Shown here: in pieces, positions 1 to 12,500 of the stretch | Layout of the letters: each line of letters begins with the position of its first letter | Numbering within the stretch: position 1 is the stretch's first letter | Origin: Phoebastria nigripes | Lineage: Eukaryota; Chordata; Aves; Procellariiformes; Diomedeidae | Assembly: GCA_035582835.1 (NCBI GenBank) | Contig: JAYKAV010002778.1 | Location: forward strand, 663,334-727,333 | Direction: 5' to 3' | DNA: 64,000 bases | Translations under genes and position numbers: made by a program | The notes under the pieces: model-generated | Database searches by the model: none | Told to the model about the DNA's origin: nothing | Seen by the model: the letters and a program-made list of their open reading frames with translations, nothing else

Positions 1-1748
1 CCACGGAATAGTGTCCCTTACTGCAGGGACACAATACTGTATGAAAAGCTACCAATAAGCCAGGAGACTGACAATGACTTCCTACTTAAGCTAGCAGGTG
101 ATCAGACATATGTGGTACAAAGTATCCATGCATGCCTGGAAAGAATAGCTGCAACCTTTTCAGTGACTTTCCCCATACTGAGGAAAAGCAGTCTTTGAAC
201 ATAATTATTCATGTTACAGGGAAAAATATTACTTCCGTGTACGGCAGCTTTTTAATTGTGGGTTTATTACAGGAGTCTGCCCACCTATAGCTTTTTCCTA
301 TTTATAAATAAATAGGGAAAATCTAAACCAAAACAAATTCACTGGGATTTCTGCAGTTTATTTCTTAATCTGAAGTCAGCTTGTACAGAATGAAGAAAAA
401 AAAAAAACATTTGTAAATTATACAGCTATTTGAAAAAATGTAGTCATAGTTCAATTTCCCTCATTCACAAAACACACGTATAAGAAGTTATGGAATTAAC
501 CACCATTAAGCAGATAATTTCAGAAGCATTTGTACAGATGTGGAGAGAACAAATGTTTTAGTGCAAGATAAGTTGTGTTCCAATCAGGTATTTTCTATCA
601 CTAATGTGTTTGGAGATTGATTTCATACTGCTGACACTGTGCTTGCTTTGATTCTCCGTGGCATTTAATACAGCCCCTAATGAGTGAGAATTGCATTTCA
701 CTTTTCTTAATTTTTTTTCACTTCTTAATTTATCAGGATTCTAAAATCTAAATTTTTAATTAGAAATCAAAAAATGTAGGATATACAAACCCAAGGTGAC
801 TGGTATCCAGTGATTGTGAAGTTGTCCCCAAAACAGGTACTTTTCCCATAATGAACATCATAATCTCTGATCTCTGGTAATCTGGGAGATTGCTTCCAAA
901 AAATCCTAAATAAAAATGGAATGAAATCACAGAAGGAAAGAGATATAGGGCCCTTCTCTTTATAAGAAAAGCCTTATAAATACAAGAAATACATTTACAA
1001 GGTCAAAATAGATGAAGAATAAAACTACGATTGTTTTAGGGCATAATACTTACATGTTCATTTCTGCTGAATGACTTTACAGAGTCTTTTCATGACACCG
1101 ACTTTCTCCTTTGAATCCTAAAACTTTCTGACTTTATCTTCCTTTAAATATATGATTTAAAAGCTAAATATGTGACATCTGTTAATTTGTAACTAGTAAG
1201 GAATTGGAAGTGTTTCTCATGGAACACAGTGTTGTTACTTTTGCCTGTTCTTAAGTCACCATTACAGGTGTGCGAACAGAAATCTCAGCAGTATACAAGT
1301 ATTCTATGACCAATACTTAGAGACTGCTGAGGCGAGCAGCTCTGGTGCTGGCACGATCGGCAGCGGAGCACTCTAGCACGGTGCACAGCAGGGTTTCCTG
1401 AACCAGGGGAACCTCAGGGGGAGCAAAGAAACCTGCCAGGAGCCCGCAGCTCATGCCACAGCAGCTGACAAGACCTGGCCGGGGCCAGGAGCAACGGCAG
1501 CCAAGCGCCCCCCCCCCCCCCACACCTATAAAAGAAGTCCCTGGGGAGCGCTGGAGGCCAGGGTGTGGCACAGCAGTTCACGCTGAAGGGTGTGCAGGAA
1601 GGGCACTGTAACTGCTGGCTTGACCAGGGAGCAACGGTATCCACCCGGCAGAAGGCCATGGCCTCTCTAAACTCTGCACCGCCGTGACTGATGCTGCTTC
1701 ACAGACAGAGCTCAGATCGGAACACGCTGCTACCCAGGTGTCATCAGG

Positions 1749-2729
1749 GTGTGCCTTACTCTTATGCCAGTACCGGACGGCAGCAGTGAGCACACCTGTG
1801 TGAGGTGTGCCCAGGTAGGGGAACTCCTCTGCTTAGTAGCAGAGCTCTGGGAGGAGGCGAGTAGGTTGAGGAGTATCAGGGAGTCTGACAGAGAGATAGA
1901 CTGCTGGAACCGCACCCTACCGTCCCTGGGACACGCCTGTCAGACACACAGGGCACATGATACGGAGGATTTCCTGCCCTCTCTCCACCCGGCAGAACGC
2001 AGTAACTTAAGGAATAGGGGGCAATGGCAACAAGTTCCTGCCCAGCGCAGCAGGCGTGTCTCCTCCATGACCACCCCACCTCCCCAGGTGCCCTTGCATA
2101 ACAGGTACGAGGCTCTACAAGTGGAACCAAACAATGACAACGATGATGGTTCATCTAGCTTGGAGGTGTTGCCAAGGTTAAGTCGCCCTATGCCCTGAAT
2201 CAAAACCGCTTCCATAAAGAAAAAAATATGGGTCATTGTCACAGGAGACTCTCTCCCAAGGGGAATAGAAGGCCCAATATGCAGACTGGACCCACTTCTT
2301 AGGGAAGTCTGCTGCCTCCCTGGGGCCTAGGTCAAAGATGTGGAGAGAAAACTTCCCACCCTGGTACGGCCCTCAGATTACTATCCATTATTGCTTTCTC
2401 AGGTAGGCAGCGATGACGTTGCAATAAGAAGTCCAACGGTGATCAAGAGAGACTGCAGGGCCTTGGGATGACTGGTTAAGGGATCAGGAGCACAAGTAGT
2501 GTCCTCCTCTGTCCTTCCAGTTGCAGGAAATGATGAGGGAAGAAACAGGAAGACCCAGCAGATCAATACCTGGCTCCGTGACTGGTGTCACTGGCAGAAT
2601 GTTGGGTTTTTTGATCATGGGTTGGTTTACACAACACCAGGCCTGCTGGCGACAGACGGGGTACACCTGTCTCAAAGAGGGAAAATGATCTTTGTGCAGG
2701 AGTTAGCAGGGCTCTTTGAAAGAGCTTAG
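1749..2729 (+). pseudogene. CR1 ORF1 with esterase (SGNH hydrolase) domain, broken
   Basis: One reading frame runs through this whole span, interrupted by three stops (2199 TGA, about 2328 TAG, about 2466 TGA). The N-terminal part has a Cys pair (CVRC) and a helical region rich in Leu, Glu and Arg (LVAELWEEASRLRSIRE), typical of CR1 ORF1. The C-terminal part resembles the CR1 esterase: a GDS nucleophile block at 2247-2255, QINTWLRDWC, and a C-terminal block DGVHLSQRG holding the Asp and His. The middle block expected as GxND reads GSDD. In this family the protein is thought to bind nucleic acid and possibly lipid. This copy cannot be made intact. Confidence 0.82.
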
Positions 2730-2737
2730 AACTAGAT

Positions 2738-3600
2738 TTGAAGGGGGAAAGGGATACAACCAGGTTCGCTAGGGATAAGCCTGGGGGCAGCACGCCAATG
2801 TTTGAGGGACAGTGTGCTAGCCAGGTCCTTCAGTCTGCTCCACCATGTGCTGAGTACACTGGAGAACATTTGAAATGTCCCTGTACTAATGCACACAGCA
2901 TGAGGAATAAACAAGAGGAGCTAGAAGCTTTGGCCCAGTCCCAGAGCTACAATATCATTGGCACAAGCAAAACCCAGTGGGATGAGTCCTGTGACTGGTG
3001 TGCCACAATGGATGGTTATAGCTCTTCAGGAGGGACAGGTGAGACGGGGGGTTGGCGCTGTATCTAAGGGAGGGGTTGGATTGTATGGTGCTTACAGTTG
3101 GCGACAACACAGTTGAGAGCCTCTGGGTAAGGATGAAGGGGAAAGCAAATAAAGTAGATGTTGCTGTGGGAGTCTACTATCGACTACCCAGTCAGGACAA
3201 TGACACTGATGAATTGTTCTACAAGGAATTAAGACACACCTCTAGATCAACTGCCCTTGTCTTTATAGGTGATTTTAACTTCCCAGACATCAACTGGGAG
3301 TATCATACAGCGGACACAAACAGGTCAAGGAAATTTCTGAAGCACACTGAAGATAACTTCTTGGCGCAGGTACTAAAGGAGCCGACGAGGAAAGGTGCCC
3401 TCCTGGATTTGTTGTTTGTAAACAGAAAGGGATTCGTGGGTGAAGTGGTGATTGGTGACTGTCTTGGTCACAGTGACCATGAAGTAGTTGAGTTTCAAAT
3501 TGTTGGAGATAGAAGAAAAAACGCCAGCAAAATTCTGACCCTGGATATAGGGAGAGCAGACTTGGGGCTGCTGAAGGAGCTAGTTAGTAAGGTCCCTTAG
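2738..3600 (+). pseudogene. CR1 ORF2, endonuclease domain, frameshifted
   Basis: The AP-type endonuclease nicks target DNA to start CR1 insertion. Two frames are needed: 2738-3067 carries NAHSMRNKQEELEAL and GTSKTQWDES, and 3052-3600 carries YLREGL, FIGDFNFPDINWE (GDFN at 3268-3279) and GHSDHEVVEF (SDH at 3472-3480). The frame changes near the G-run at 3045-3052. The position that in the family is the catalytic Glu of the ETW motif reads Lys (2969-2971), so the domain is doubly dead. It is followed by a poorly conserved spacer to 3716. Confidence 0.85.
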
Positions 3601-3716
3601 GAATCTGCTTTTGAAGGTATTGGGGTCCATGAATGCTGGCCACTTCTTAAGAGCCACCTCTTAAGAACGCAAGAGCAGGCAACTCCAAAGTGTACGGACA
3701 TTAGAAGCAAGGACAG

Positions 3717-5493
3717 GTGACACGGGAGGACCACAGTGATGCTGTTCGCCACTGTAGGGAGAAAATTAGTGTGGCCAAAGCTCGATTAGAATTCAAGCTG
3801 GCCAGCACTGTGAAGGACAACAAAAAGGGCTTTTTTAAATACGTTAACAGCAAAAGGAGGATCAGCGATAACATTGGTCTGTTGTTTGATGAGGTTGGTC
3901 ACCTCACAAATAGGGATGTAGACAAAGCAGGGACATTTAATGCCTTCTTCGCCTCTGTCCTCAACACCGATGATGGGCCCTGGGACCCCCGGAGCCCTGT
4001 GTTGGAAGACTGCAACTGAAGGGATGATAAACTCCTGGCCAACCCTGAACTTGTTCGAGACTTGCTGCTCCAGTTGGATGTGCATGTCTATGGGGCCCGA
4101 TGGGATTCATCCCAGGGTACTGAAAGAGCTGGCTGGTGTCATCGCAGGACCTCTCTCCATTATTTTTCAATGGTCTTGGGAGTCTGGAGAGGTCCCAGTC
4201 GACTGGAAGTTGGCAAATGTTGTCCCAATTTTCAAGAAGGGTAAGAAGGAAGACCCTGGTAATTACAGGCCTGTCAGTCTCACTTCAGTGCCTGGTAAAA
4301 TTATGGAGAAGGTTGTTCTGGGAGTTACTGAAAAACACTTGAGACAATGCAGCCATTAGTCATAGCCAGCACAGGTTCACGAGGGGAAAGTCCTGCTTAA
4401 CCAACTTGATTTCCTGTTATGACACAGTCACCCATCTAGTTGACCAAGGGAAGCCAGTAGATGTGGTGGTTTTGGATTTTAGCAAAGCTTTTAATACTGT
4501 CTCTCACAGTATCCTTCTGGACAAAATGTCCAGCACACAGCTAGACAAGTCCATAATATGTTGGGTGAGCAATTGGCTGATGGGTCAGGCTCAAAGTGTT
4601 ATAGTAAATGGGGTTATATCAGGCTGGTGGCCAGTCACCAGTGGGGTTCCCTCAATTTTAGAGCCAGTTCTCTTCAGTTTTATAAATGATCTGGACGCAG
4701 GAATCAAATGTACATCAAGTAAGTCTGCTGATGATACTAAACTAGGAGGAGCTATGGAATCCCTTGAGGGTAGAGAGGCCTTTCAGAGAGATCTGGATAG
4801 ACTAGAGAGCTGGGCAATCACCAAACGTATGAAATTTAACAAGAGCAAGCGCTGGATTCTCCACCTGGGATGGGGTAGTCCTGGTTATACGTACAAACTG
4901 GGGGACGAGAAGCTGGAGAGCAGCCCCATGGAAAGCGATCTGGGGGTTTGGGCTGATGGCAAGTTGAATATGAGTCAACAGTGTGCTCTGGCAGCAAAAA
5001 GGGCCAACCGCATCCTGGGGTGCATCAAGCGCAACATAGCTAGCTGGTCGAGGGACGTGATTGTCCCACTCCACACTGCACTGGTGCAGCCCCACCTCGA
5101 GTACTGCGTGTAGTTTTGGGCGCCTCAATATAAGAAGGACATCAAACTATTAGAGTGTGTCCAGAGGAGGGCAACCAGGATGGTGAAAGACCTCGAGGGC
5201 AAGACTTATGAGGACCGGCTGAGGTCACTTGGCTTCTTCAGCTTGGAGAAGACTGAGGGGTGGGCAGTGGAGGGGGAGGAGGTGCTGATCTCCTCTCTCT
5301 GGTGACCAGCGATAGGACACAAGGAAATGGAATGAAGCTGCGTCAGGGGAAGTCCAGATTGGACATTAGGAAAAGGTTTTTCAATGAGACGGTGGTCAGT
5401 CACTGGAACAGGATCCCCAAGGAAGTGGTCACGGCACCAAGCTTGTCAGAGTTCAAGGAGTGTCTGGACAACGCTCTTAGTCATATGGTTTAG
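3717..5493 (+). pseudogene. CR1 ORF2, reverse transcriptase and C-terminal domain, broken
   Basis: The fragments cover the linker (NKKGFFKYVNSKRR), the fingers ([28 protein letters not shown]), palm motif A (LDFSKAFNTV at about 4472-4500, with Asn where Asp of FDTV is usual), the catalytic box SADD (4724-4735, Phe or Tyr replaced by Ser but both Asp kept), and the thumb/C-terminal region ([43 protein letters not shown]). At least three frames are used, with stops near 4016, 4357 and 5111 and a deletion after motif A (VTSGVPSILEPVLF lacks the QGSVLG block). Confidence 0.88.
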
Positions 5494-6424
5494 TTTTAGG
5501 TAGTCCTGCAAGGATCAGGGAGTTGGACTTGACGATCCTTATGGGTCCCTTCCAACTTGAGATACTCTATTCTATCACTGTGCAATAGTATAAATTTAAC
5601 TTTGATAGAAAGAAGCTTTACTTTAAAAGGTTGGGTTGTGGGTTTTTTGGGATTCTTTTTTTGGGGAGGTGTTAACATTTTAACTTGGAGTTTTACTGTA
5701 ATTGTCAGAAATGATTTACTACGTATTTGCTACTGCTCTAGAAAGCTTCAAGGCATAAGCAAAGGTACAGATTAGTGAACAACATTTAATTTACATCCCC
5801 CCTCGTTCTTTAAGTAAAGGAATACACATCATAAATGCACCGCAATATGTATCACTACCATAAAGAGAAAATCTGAAAAGAGGGGAGAGGCTATTTTAAT
5901 GAAATCATTTATAGAAATTGTTGCTTTTAATTTCAGCACTGTGCTTAAAAGTACTTCAGTTAAGTCGTGATAGCACAACCGGCCATTAGGTGTCATTGTT
6001 GCCGCTATGTTTAACATTGGCTTCCACAAATTTTCAAGTAGTACCTACTAAAATATATTACTGTATATGATTGCTTGCAATATGATTTTCATAAAAGGAC
6101 TAATATTAGTTCTGTACCAAAGGTACCGAATGATGTCTATATTTTGAGGGCCATATAATAATATAAGCAACAAATTTATTATAAGTCCACCAGCATTTTT
6201 AATTTTCTTTGAGCTTCTTGGCTATCTGCTCAGTTAACAATTAAAAGAACAGTCTTTCAGAAGTCAAATCCATAAAGTGAGCCTGAGATTTAGAAGAAAG
6301 TACAATCAGAGATACCACACTTGCCATTATTCCTTTTTGATTCAAGCTGTTTTAATACCATCTCATTGAGGAAGGGGGAGAAGGGGAGGAATCTAAGTGT
6401 GCCTATGTTACTGTCATTACTCAC

Positions 6425-6589
6425 CAATTGTTTGAATAATAGCATTCTGGACAATCCGCTCATCGCTCTCCTTGGAACTTGTGCTGAAAGTGGCACTTCC
6501 TGCTGAACTACGCCTATCACCCAGCTCAAAGTCAACACTGATGCGCAAGTGCTTCAACAAGGTATTAAAAACCTCCAGAACTGTTGGGC
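6425..6589 (-). CDS. EFR3A: EFR3A exon 10 (last exon in window)
   Basis: The acceptor is ..TTGTTTCCAG and the donor GTGAGT. Two bases complete Gly, then 54 codons follow: [20 protein letters not shown], a divergent Ser-rich loop [20 protein letters not shown], and the conserved [14 protein letters not shown], ending one base into Gly. The next exon must lie below position 1, so intron 10 is longer than 6.4 kb. The Ser-rich loop is the least conserved stretch seen in this gene portion and could carry phosphorylation sites (inference). Confidence 0.95.
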
Positions 6590-9500
6590 CTGGAAACAAC
6601 ACATAACAATGATTGCACCTGTCAAGGGAAAGATGCCTTAAGAGAATGAAAACTAAACTTTTCAATCTGTTTTCAGAAGAAATTAGATTAAGCTGAAAAG
6701 AACACGTGAAATACACTGTTTGAAGGATATGGCCTAGGGATAAACTTTTGAAATGTGCCTACACTGTGATATTTTAGAAATTATTTTGGAATCAGGAAAT
6801 GCAGTCAGGTATATATGCATAATCCATTACTATCAAGTTGTACGGGGTCTGGCTGGGATGGAGTTAACTTTCTTCTTAGCAGCCCGGGTGGTGCTGTGCT
6901 TTGGATTTGTGACTAAAATAGTGTCGACAACACACCAGTGTTTTGGCTGTTGCTGAACAGTGCTAGCAAGCGTCAAGGCTTTTTCTTTTTCCCACTCTGT
7001 CCCTACAGGGAATAGGCTGGGGTGTGCAAGAAACTGGGAGGAGACACAGACCAGGACAGCTGACCCAAAACTGACCAAAGGGCTATTCCATACCATATAA
7101 TGTCATGCTCAGCAATAAAAGCTCAAGGAAAGCAGGAGGAAGGGGGGGTACATTTGTTTGTATGGCATTTGTCTTCCCAAGTAACTGTTATGCATGCTGA
7201 GGCCCTGCTTTCCAGGAAGCGGCTAAACATCTGCCTGTCAATGGGAAGTACTGAATAAATTCCTTTGCTTTCCTTGTGCAAGCAGCTTTTGCTTCACCCA
7301 TTACGTTGTCTTTAGCTTGATCCATGAGAGTTCTCACCCTCTTTCTACCTTCCCCTGGGAAAGGGGAGTAAGCAAACGGCTGTTGGCCAGAGTCAACCCA
7401 CCATGCAAGTTTTACATAGAAAATATGAGTGGTTGCTGAAATTAAGTACCAACAATGGGTTAAACTGCAGGTATTTGCATCTGAATTTCAGTTATTTCAA
7501 AACCAGCTACTAAAATCCAGTTCTACATATTGGATCTAATACTGAGCTCTTTTCATAATATGGTGAAAGACTTCACATGTCTGTGCATGCAAGTGGGTCT
7601 TGTATAAAGAGAAAGGACAGGGTCAGACTCAAGCTAATGAAGCAAAGCAATAATGTTTCAGCAGGAGACCAAAGGAAAACAACAGCAGAGCACATGTGTG
7701 TACACATTTTCATAACTACTCTTATTTCAAGGAACTATGCTACCTTAAATGACATAATTCACCTTATTTCAGCTGCTTCACAGTTACTAAGGTAAAATTT
7801 CTCAAAGATCATCCTACTTGACTCCCATATTACCACTCATCTCACAGCAGCTGTATCACAAAGCGACAGCGCTCTTGACGTTTTGTAGAGTCACACACAG
7901 TTCTCTCAGACTTTGTGACTTCTTACCAAACAGGAATCCCTGCCTTTTACAAGGCTGTAAAAATACATCTACTCATTTTTTCAATGCAAAGTATTACCAA
8001 ACCGTCAAACGACCAAGTAAGCATGTTTGAGTAATTGTAAATCAAGTAAGACTTCAAGCATTTTATCAGCTCAAAGGAGAAAATATTAATAAATACAAAA
8101 CCTTCTCAAAATATATGCTTTTATTCAATCTGAAAACAAAGCAAAAATGAGCAGCACCCTTCAAATCTATCCTTTGACCCAATGCCTTTAATTTAAGACA
8201 ACTTACCTATTGATCCTTTAGCTGCTATTGCAACTGCTTCCAAAAGAACCTGAATAATGCCAGCACGAACTCGTGGTGAGTCCCTTCTGCGAACATCAAG
8301 GTGTCCAAGAATTTCTTGTATTACATGATGGGAATATTGTGCCTATTAAAAAACAAGCAAACAGAAAGAAAAGCTTCATCTGTGTCTTTAATAAGAATAA
8401 ACTCTTACACCATTCAGCTATAGTCACGACCATGTTCCTATTCTGCAACATTCTTATTCATAAATTTATCTAAATTTCAATCAATTCATGGGTAAATATG
8501 GATTAAAAAAACTACCATGACAGATGAAGCCACACAGGTCCATCCAGTGCAGTATACAAAAGCTTACAGTATTAAAATATCCAGGAACATCTACAAGAAC
8601 AGAGAAAGCGTGAAGTGGTACTTCATTCAGCTAACTGCAGTTCAAGGACTTCAGCTGGTCTTACAAAAAAGAGTCGTTGATACAAATGCTGAGAAAACTC
8701 AGCTTTCCTCCACAAACCTGGAATTTTATGACTTTATCTTTTGGGTGCCTGTGCTTCACGCATCCAAGAATCAGACTTTGATCATGTTTACAACAGACCA
8801 CAGAGGTTGCTCACTAGTAAAAAATCAATTAGCACAACACAGTTTCTTTTGAAATTGGTTTCTTTGGTTGTAAAAGCAGTACAGCTGTATTGGCACAGAG
8901 ACATGACCAACTTAAGAGAGATTTATTTATCAAGCACAATGTCAGATCAGTATGGCTATCCTGCTCCTTGTTCTGGAGCTTGCTCAGGGACCTCCGCACT
9001 ACCTTCCATCGAGAATCCCTTAATATCTTTTTTCTTCTGCAAGTGTACATTAATTGAAAGTAAATCAGATAACCTCTGATCATAAACCACGATTAGGTTA
9101 TTATTTGAAAAGTTTAAAGAATAAGGCTAAGGAGTTATGGAAAGGGATCTTCTGGATTCTTTGACTTCATCTACTGTCTATCACTACCATGATGAGGTGA
9201 GCATTTAACCCTGTCTCATGTGCTTGAAACATGTATGCAGGAAAACAAACCCTGGAGAAAATCCTACCTGTATAGAATACATGATGATTTTGAAGCAGGA
9301 AACAGCGAATTCATTGGGATCCCATAGTCTATGATGGTCTAAATGCCTGTAACCAAAAATTAAGGGACCTGAAATAATGACATTCCACAGATATAATAGA
9401 TGGCATCTTAACAGTTTTCTCAAAATTCACCTCAAAGGGATTATTTCCTTACACAAAGCTTCTAAACAATGACTTATTAACTAGGCGAAAAAACCAGAAC

Positions 9501-12500
9501 TTCAGAAAAGCGTTAGTTTTCAAGGTTTAGGTTGTGATCACAAATCATTTGGCTGTAACAGAAATTCATGATCTTCTAGTTTCAGGAATTTAAGGAACCT
9601 AGTCATACTAAAGATATACAGTTAAGAATATACTGTTTCCATACAAAGTGCATGCATAAAAATGGCTGTGACATTATATGCTTATTTACATGAAAGTGAC
9701 AAACTGAAGAGAATAGTTAAAATACCTTGACAAACCTCTACTCTAAGTAGGATAAAGAACTTGTTTTGAATCAGGAGCTACAAAATAATTATGGGTGAAC
9801 GTTACATCCAGAATAGAGACTCTAAGAACTGCTTCCATTTTCACAGTGGTTTCATGTGTAATATATATGGAAAACAAAAAAGAGCTACTCTGTATATACT
9901 CCTTTATCACTCTGAAGCATTTCAACACTTTCTGCAAGAAATAGCAAAACAGAATCAGAATGATAAATGCATCAGCTTCTCTTTAAATGGGATAGGAACT
10001 ACTGATGAAAAACTTTGTCAGTTTCAAGCAAAGACAAGAAATTCTGCTTAAGCACTATGCTGAAAGCTAGGATAGGGCACACATCAAATTTTCCAAAAAG
10101 GAGATCTGAGTACCTGGAAAAGCGTGACAAAAATAAATGCATTTTTAAATCTAAAAGACTGGTACAAGTAATTTGGGATGCCTTTTAATTGGAATGAATT
10201 AGGTAAAAAAAAAACAAACCAAAATAAAAAAAAACCAAACACACAAAAAAACCCAAACCCCAAACCCCACAAAAAACTTTCTTACAGAAACTGAATTTAA
10301 GTAGTGTTTCTAAATAGGTATCTCAGCTACAGAATCACTACTGGTCTGCCCTTTCTCAAAGAACATAGTAAACCTATAAAGATGCTTCAAATAACAAACT
10401 TGAAAGCATACAGGTGAAAGAAGTCAGTACTCTGAACACAGGAGGACTGACTGGATGCTTAACTAACTTTGCCTAGAATCTGGAGGTCTCAATTAACTCA
10501 CCAGCTAGCTGCTACCAGCCTAGTGACCTAGCTGAGTACACAGGTCTTCAAGGTTGATTAAACCAACTGGCATAAAGCTACCCTCTCCTGTGCCCTAAAT
10601 TATCTTGCAGTCCATTGCAGAGCTTAAAAAAACACATACGCCATTTTGACACATTACATACCTTTAATAGAAATCCCTACAGGAAAGAATTTCAGGAATT
10701 TTAAAGGTGTTTGCCAAGATAACAGCATATTTGCATTACTAAATATTAAACTGGACTACCTGTTGGGGATAGCTGCCTTTCTTGTGCACATTCCAAACAT
10801 ACAGGTATATTTAATCCTGCCTTGGGGTAGAAAGACAAACAAAATTACCTCTTTAAATCCTTCAAGGCTTAGCGGCTCATAGTATATTTATTCATGTCTT
10901 CTTTCTCCCTAATATCATTCCAGTACAGTCCATCATTTCTTGTACATGATAGCTTAATTTAGCTAACCTATTTTCTTTTTGTCTCATCAAATACAAAATC
11001 ATAATCTACACTATCTTCTGATTGGAACTGATCTTTTTATCTTTCAGGGTAGAACGCATTCTCTGTTACCCTTTACAGTTCCTCTTTATCTGCCCCAAAG
11101 ATCCATTCAGGCAGATTATGGTCAACTGCATCTTATATCAAGTTTTTTTTTTTTAAAAGCCTTTCCTCTCAAAATAAGACATACAGTTTTCTTCTTCCAG
11201 AAAGGCAAAGTATTAGCTGCTTCAGGTAGCTGAATTGATGGAAAGATAGCAGGGGCAAGATGACAGCCTAGGTTAATGTTTTGTGTAATAGCTCAATGGG
11301 CAGCATACTTTGTACACTGGAATTTTCCTCCTAAGAAAAGGAGTATTAGATTACTGTAGGTGATATATTTTACTTGTCATAATGCAAGCAGTCAATGTAG
11401 TTTTGTTTTTGTAAAAGACGGTAAATGGTATTTTCAGCATAGTGTATTTAGTTCGGTTAAAATCAAGTCACATCTTGCCTATTTTTTTTCCAATTACATT
11501 TATTTTAATAAAGAATATCCAAGTAAGATTGCAAAACATTTTATTGCTGGATTAACAAATGCCAAACTCTGCCTTCCATTAAGATCTGCTCCATATATGT
11601 AAGCAAATGTGCACAATTAGGTTTCTCAAACCAAAAGGAGCAGTAGAACCAATGGTGCAAATTACTAGAGAGCCACTAACAGTCCCTGAGTTCGCTCACA
11701 TTGTCACACATGCAAACAATCCTTACAGTACAAAATGGTAAATTGATACTGATGATTAGAAAGCAGAACTGAGGCATGTATGGGAATATATCAAATAATC
11801 GTCTCATGCATCATGTTTGCTGAAAGAATATTAAACACCAGTCTTTTGATATTCAAAACCCTTGCACAGATGATGTGATAAGTCACAAGAATGGAAATAC
11901 AGTGAGATGAATAGGGTGTAACTTGTTATACTTGGGAAGTTGTTTATATTCATTAGATTTCTGTATCCCTCTGGATCAGCTTAATCTATTCACCATTGCA
12001 AATTCATGCTAAGGAAGTCTAAATAGCTTGTGACTGTTGACACAAAATACAAAATTTTTTCATATAATATTAATATAAGATTTTTGACTTTCATTAAGCA
12101 GTTTGCCAGACTGATCTGTCAGACTTCATTAAAAACGAGAATTTGAGTCTTTCTAGCCACTAAATGTAGAGACACTTATAACCATGGAGATTTTCTGCCA
12201 AAGGCAAGGAGAATTAAGGTCAATCCAAACCCATACCAGGAGACTGACTTCAGATTTCAACTACCTTCATTATATTTAAATCCCTCAGTTGTTGAATGTA
12301 CTCAGCCTCATGATGCAAGAAGCACTATTCTCTCAGTTTTGCAAGGAAGTGATAGCATGTTGACTGATACTCCAATGCCACATGAAGCAAGCCTTCAAGT
12401 GGGGAACTGAACCTGCATCTTCAGTATTAGTGCTGTAATAACTGGCCTTATCTTATTTCCAGAGCTTTCTTAAAAGCTGTGAAATTATTGAAAACTGTTA

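Larger units (their letters stand above)
1318..5578 (+). mobile_element. CR1 LINE, near full length, decayed
   Basis: CR1 is a non-LTR retrotransposon that copies itself by target-primed reverse transcription. This 4.26 kb copy keeps the full order: a GC-rich 5' region (about 1318-1700), ORF1 with an esterase domain, ORF2 with apurinic-type endonuclease then reverse transcriptase, a 3' segment with GGTCCCTTCCAACTT-like sequence, and a degenerate CTATTCTAT tail. Most CR1 copies are strongly 5'-truncated, so this length is unusual. Several stops and frameshifts make it inactive. The 5' boundary is set by the abrupt change to GC-rich sequence and could be off by tens of bases. Confidence 0.88.
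1..6424 (-). other. EFR3A intron 10, 5' part
   Basis: Positions 1-1317 and 5579-6424 are AT-rich and featureless to me. Between them lies a near-full-length CR1 in plus orientation, antisense to EFR3A. No further EFR3A exon was found here on the minus strand. Confidence 0.8.
6590..8206 (-). other. EFR3A intron 9
   Basis: This 1.6 kb intron contains a solo LTR (6839-7405) on the plus strand, antisense to the gene. Nothing else is recognised. Confidence 0.85.

Noticed and set aside
1301..1316. ATTCTATGA-like motif just before the large CR1
   Set aside because: It is a single short match without the preceding CR1 3' sequence, so it is not evidence for another CR1 end.
8517..9079. Overlapping frames of about 110 codons near exon 9
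   Set aside because: They lie in intron 8 on the opposite strand with no recognisable domain and no support beyond length.
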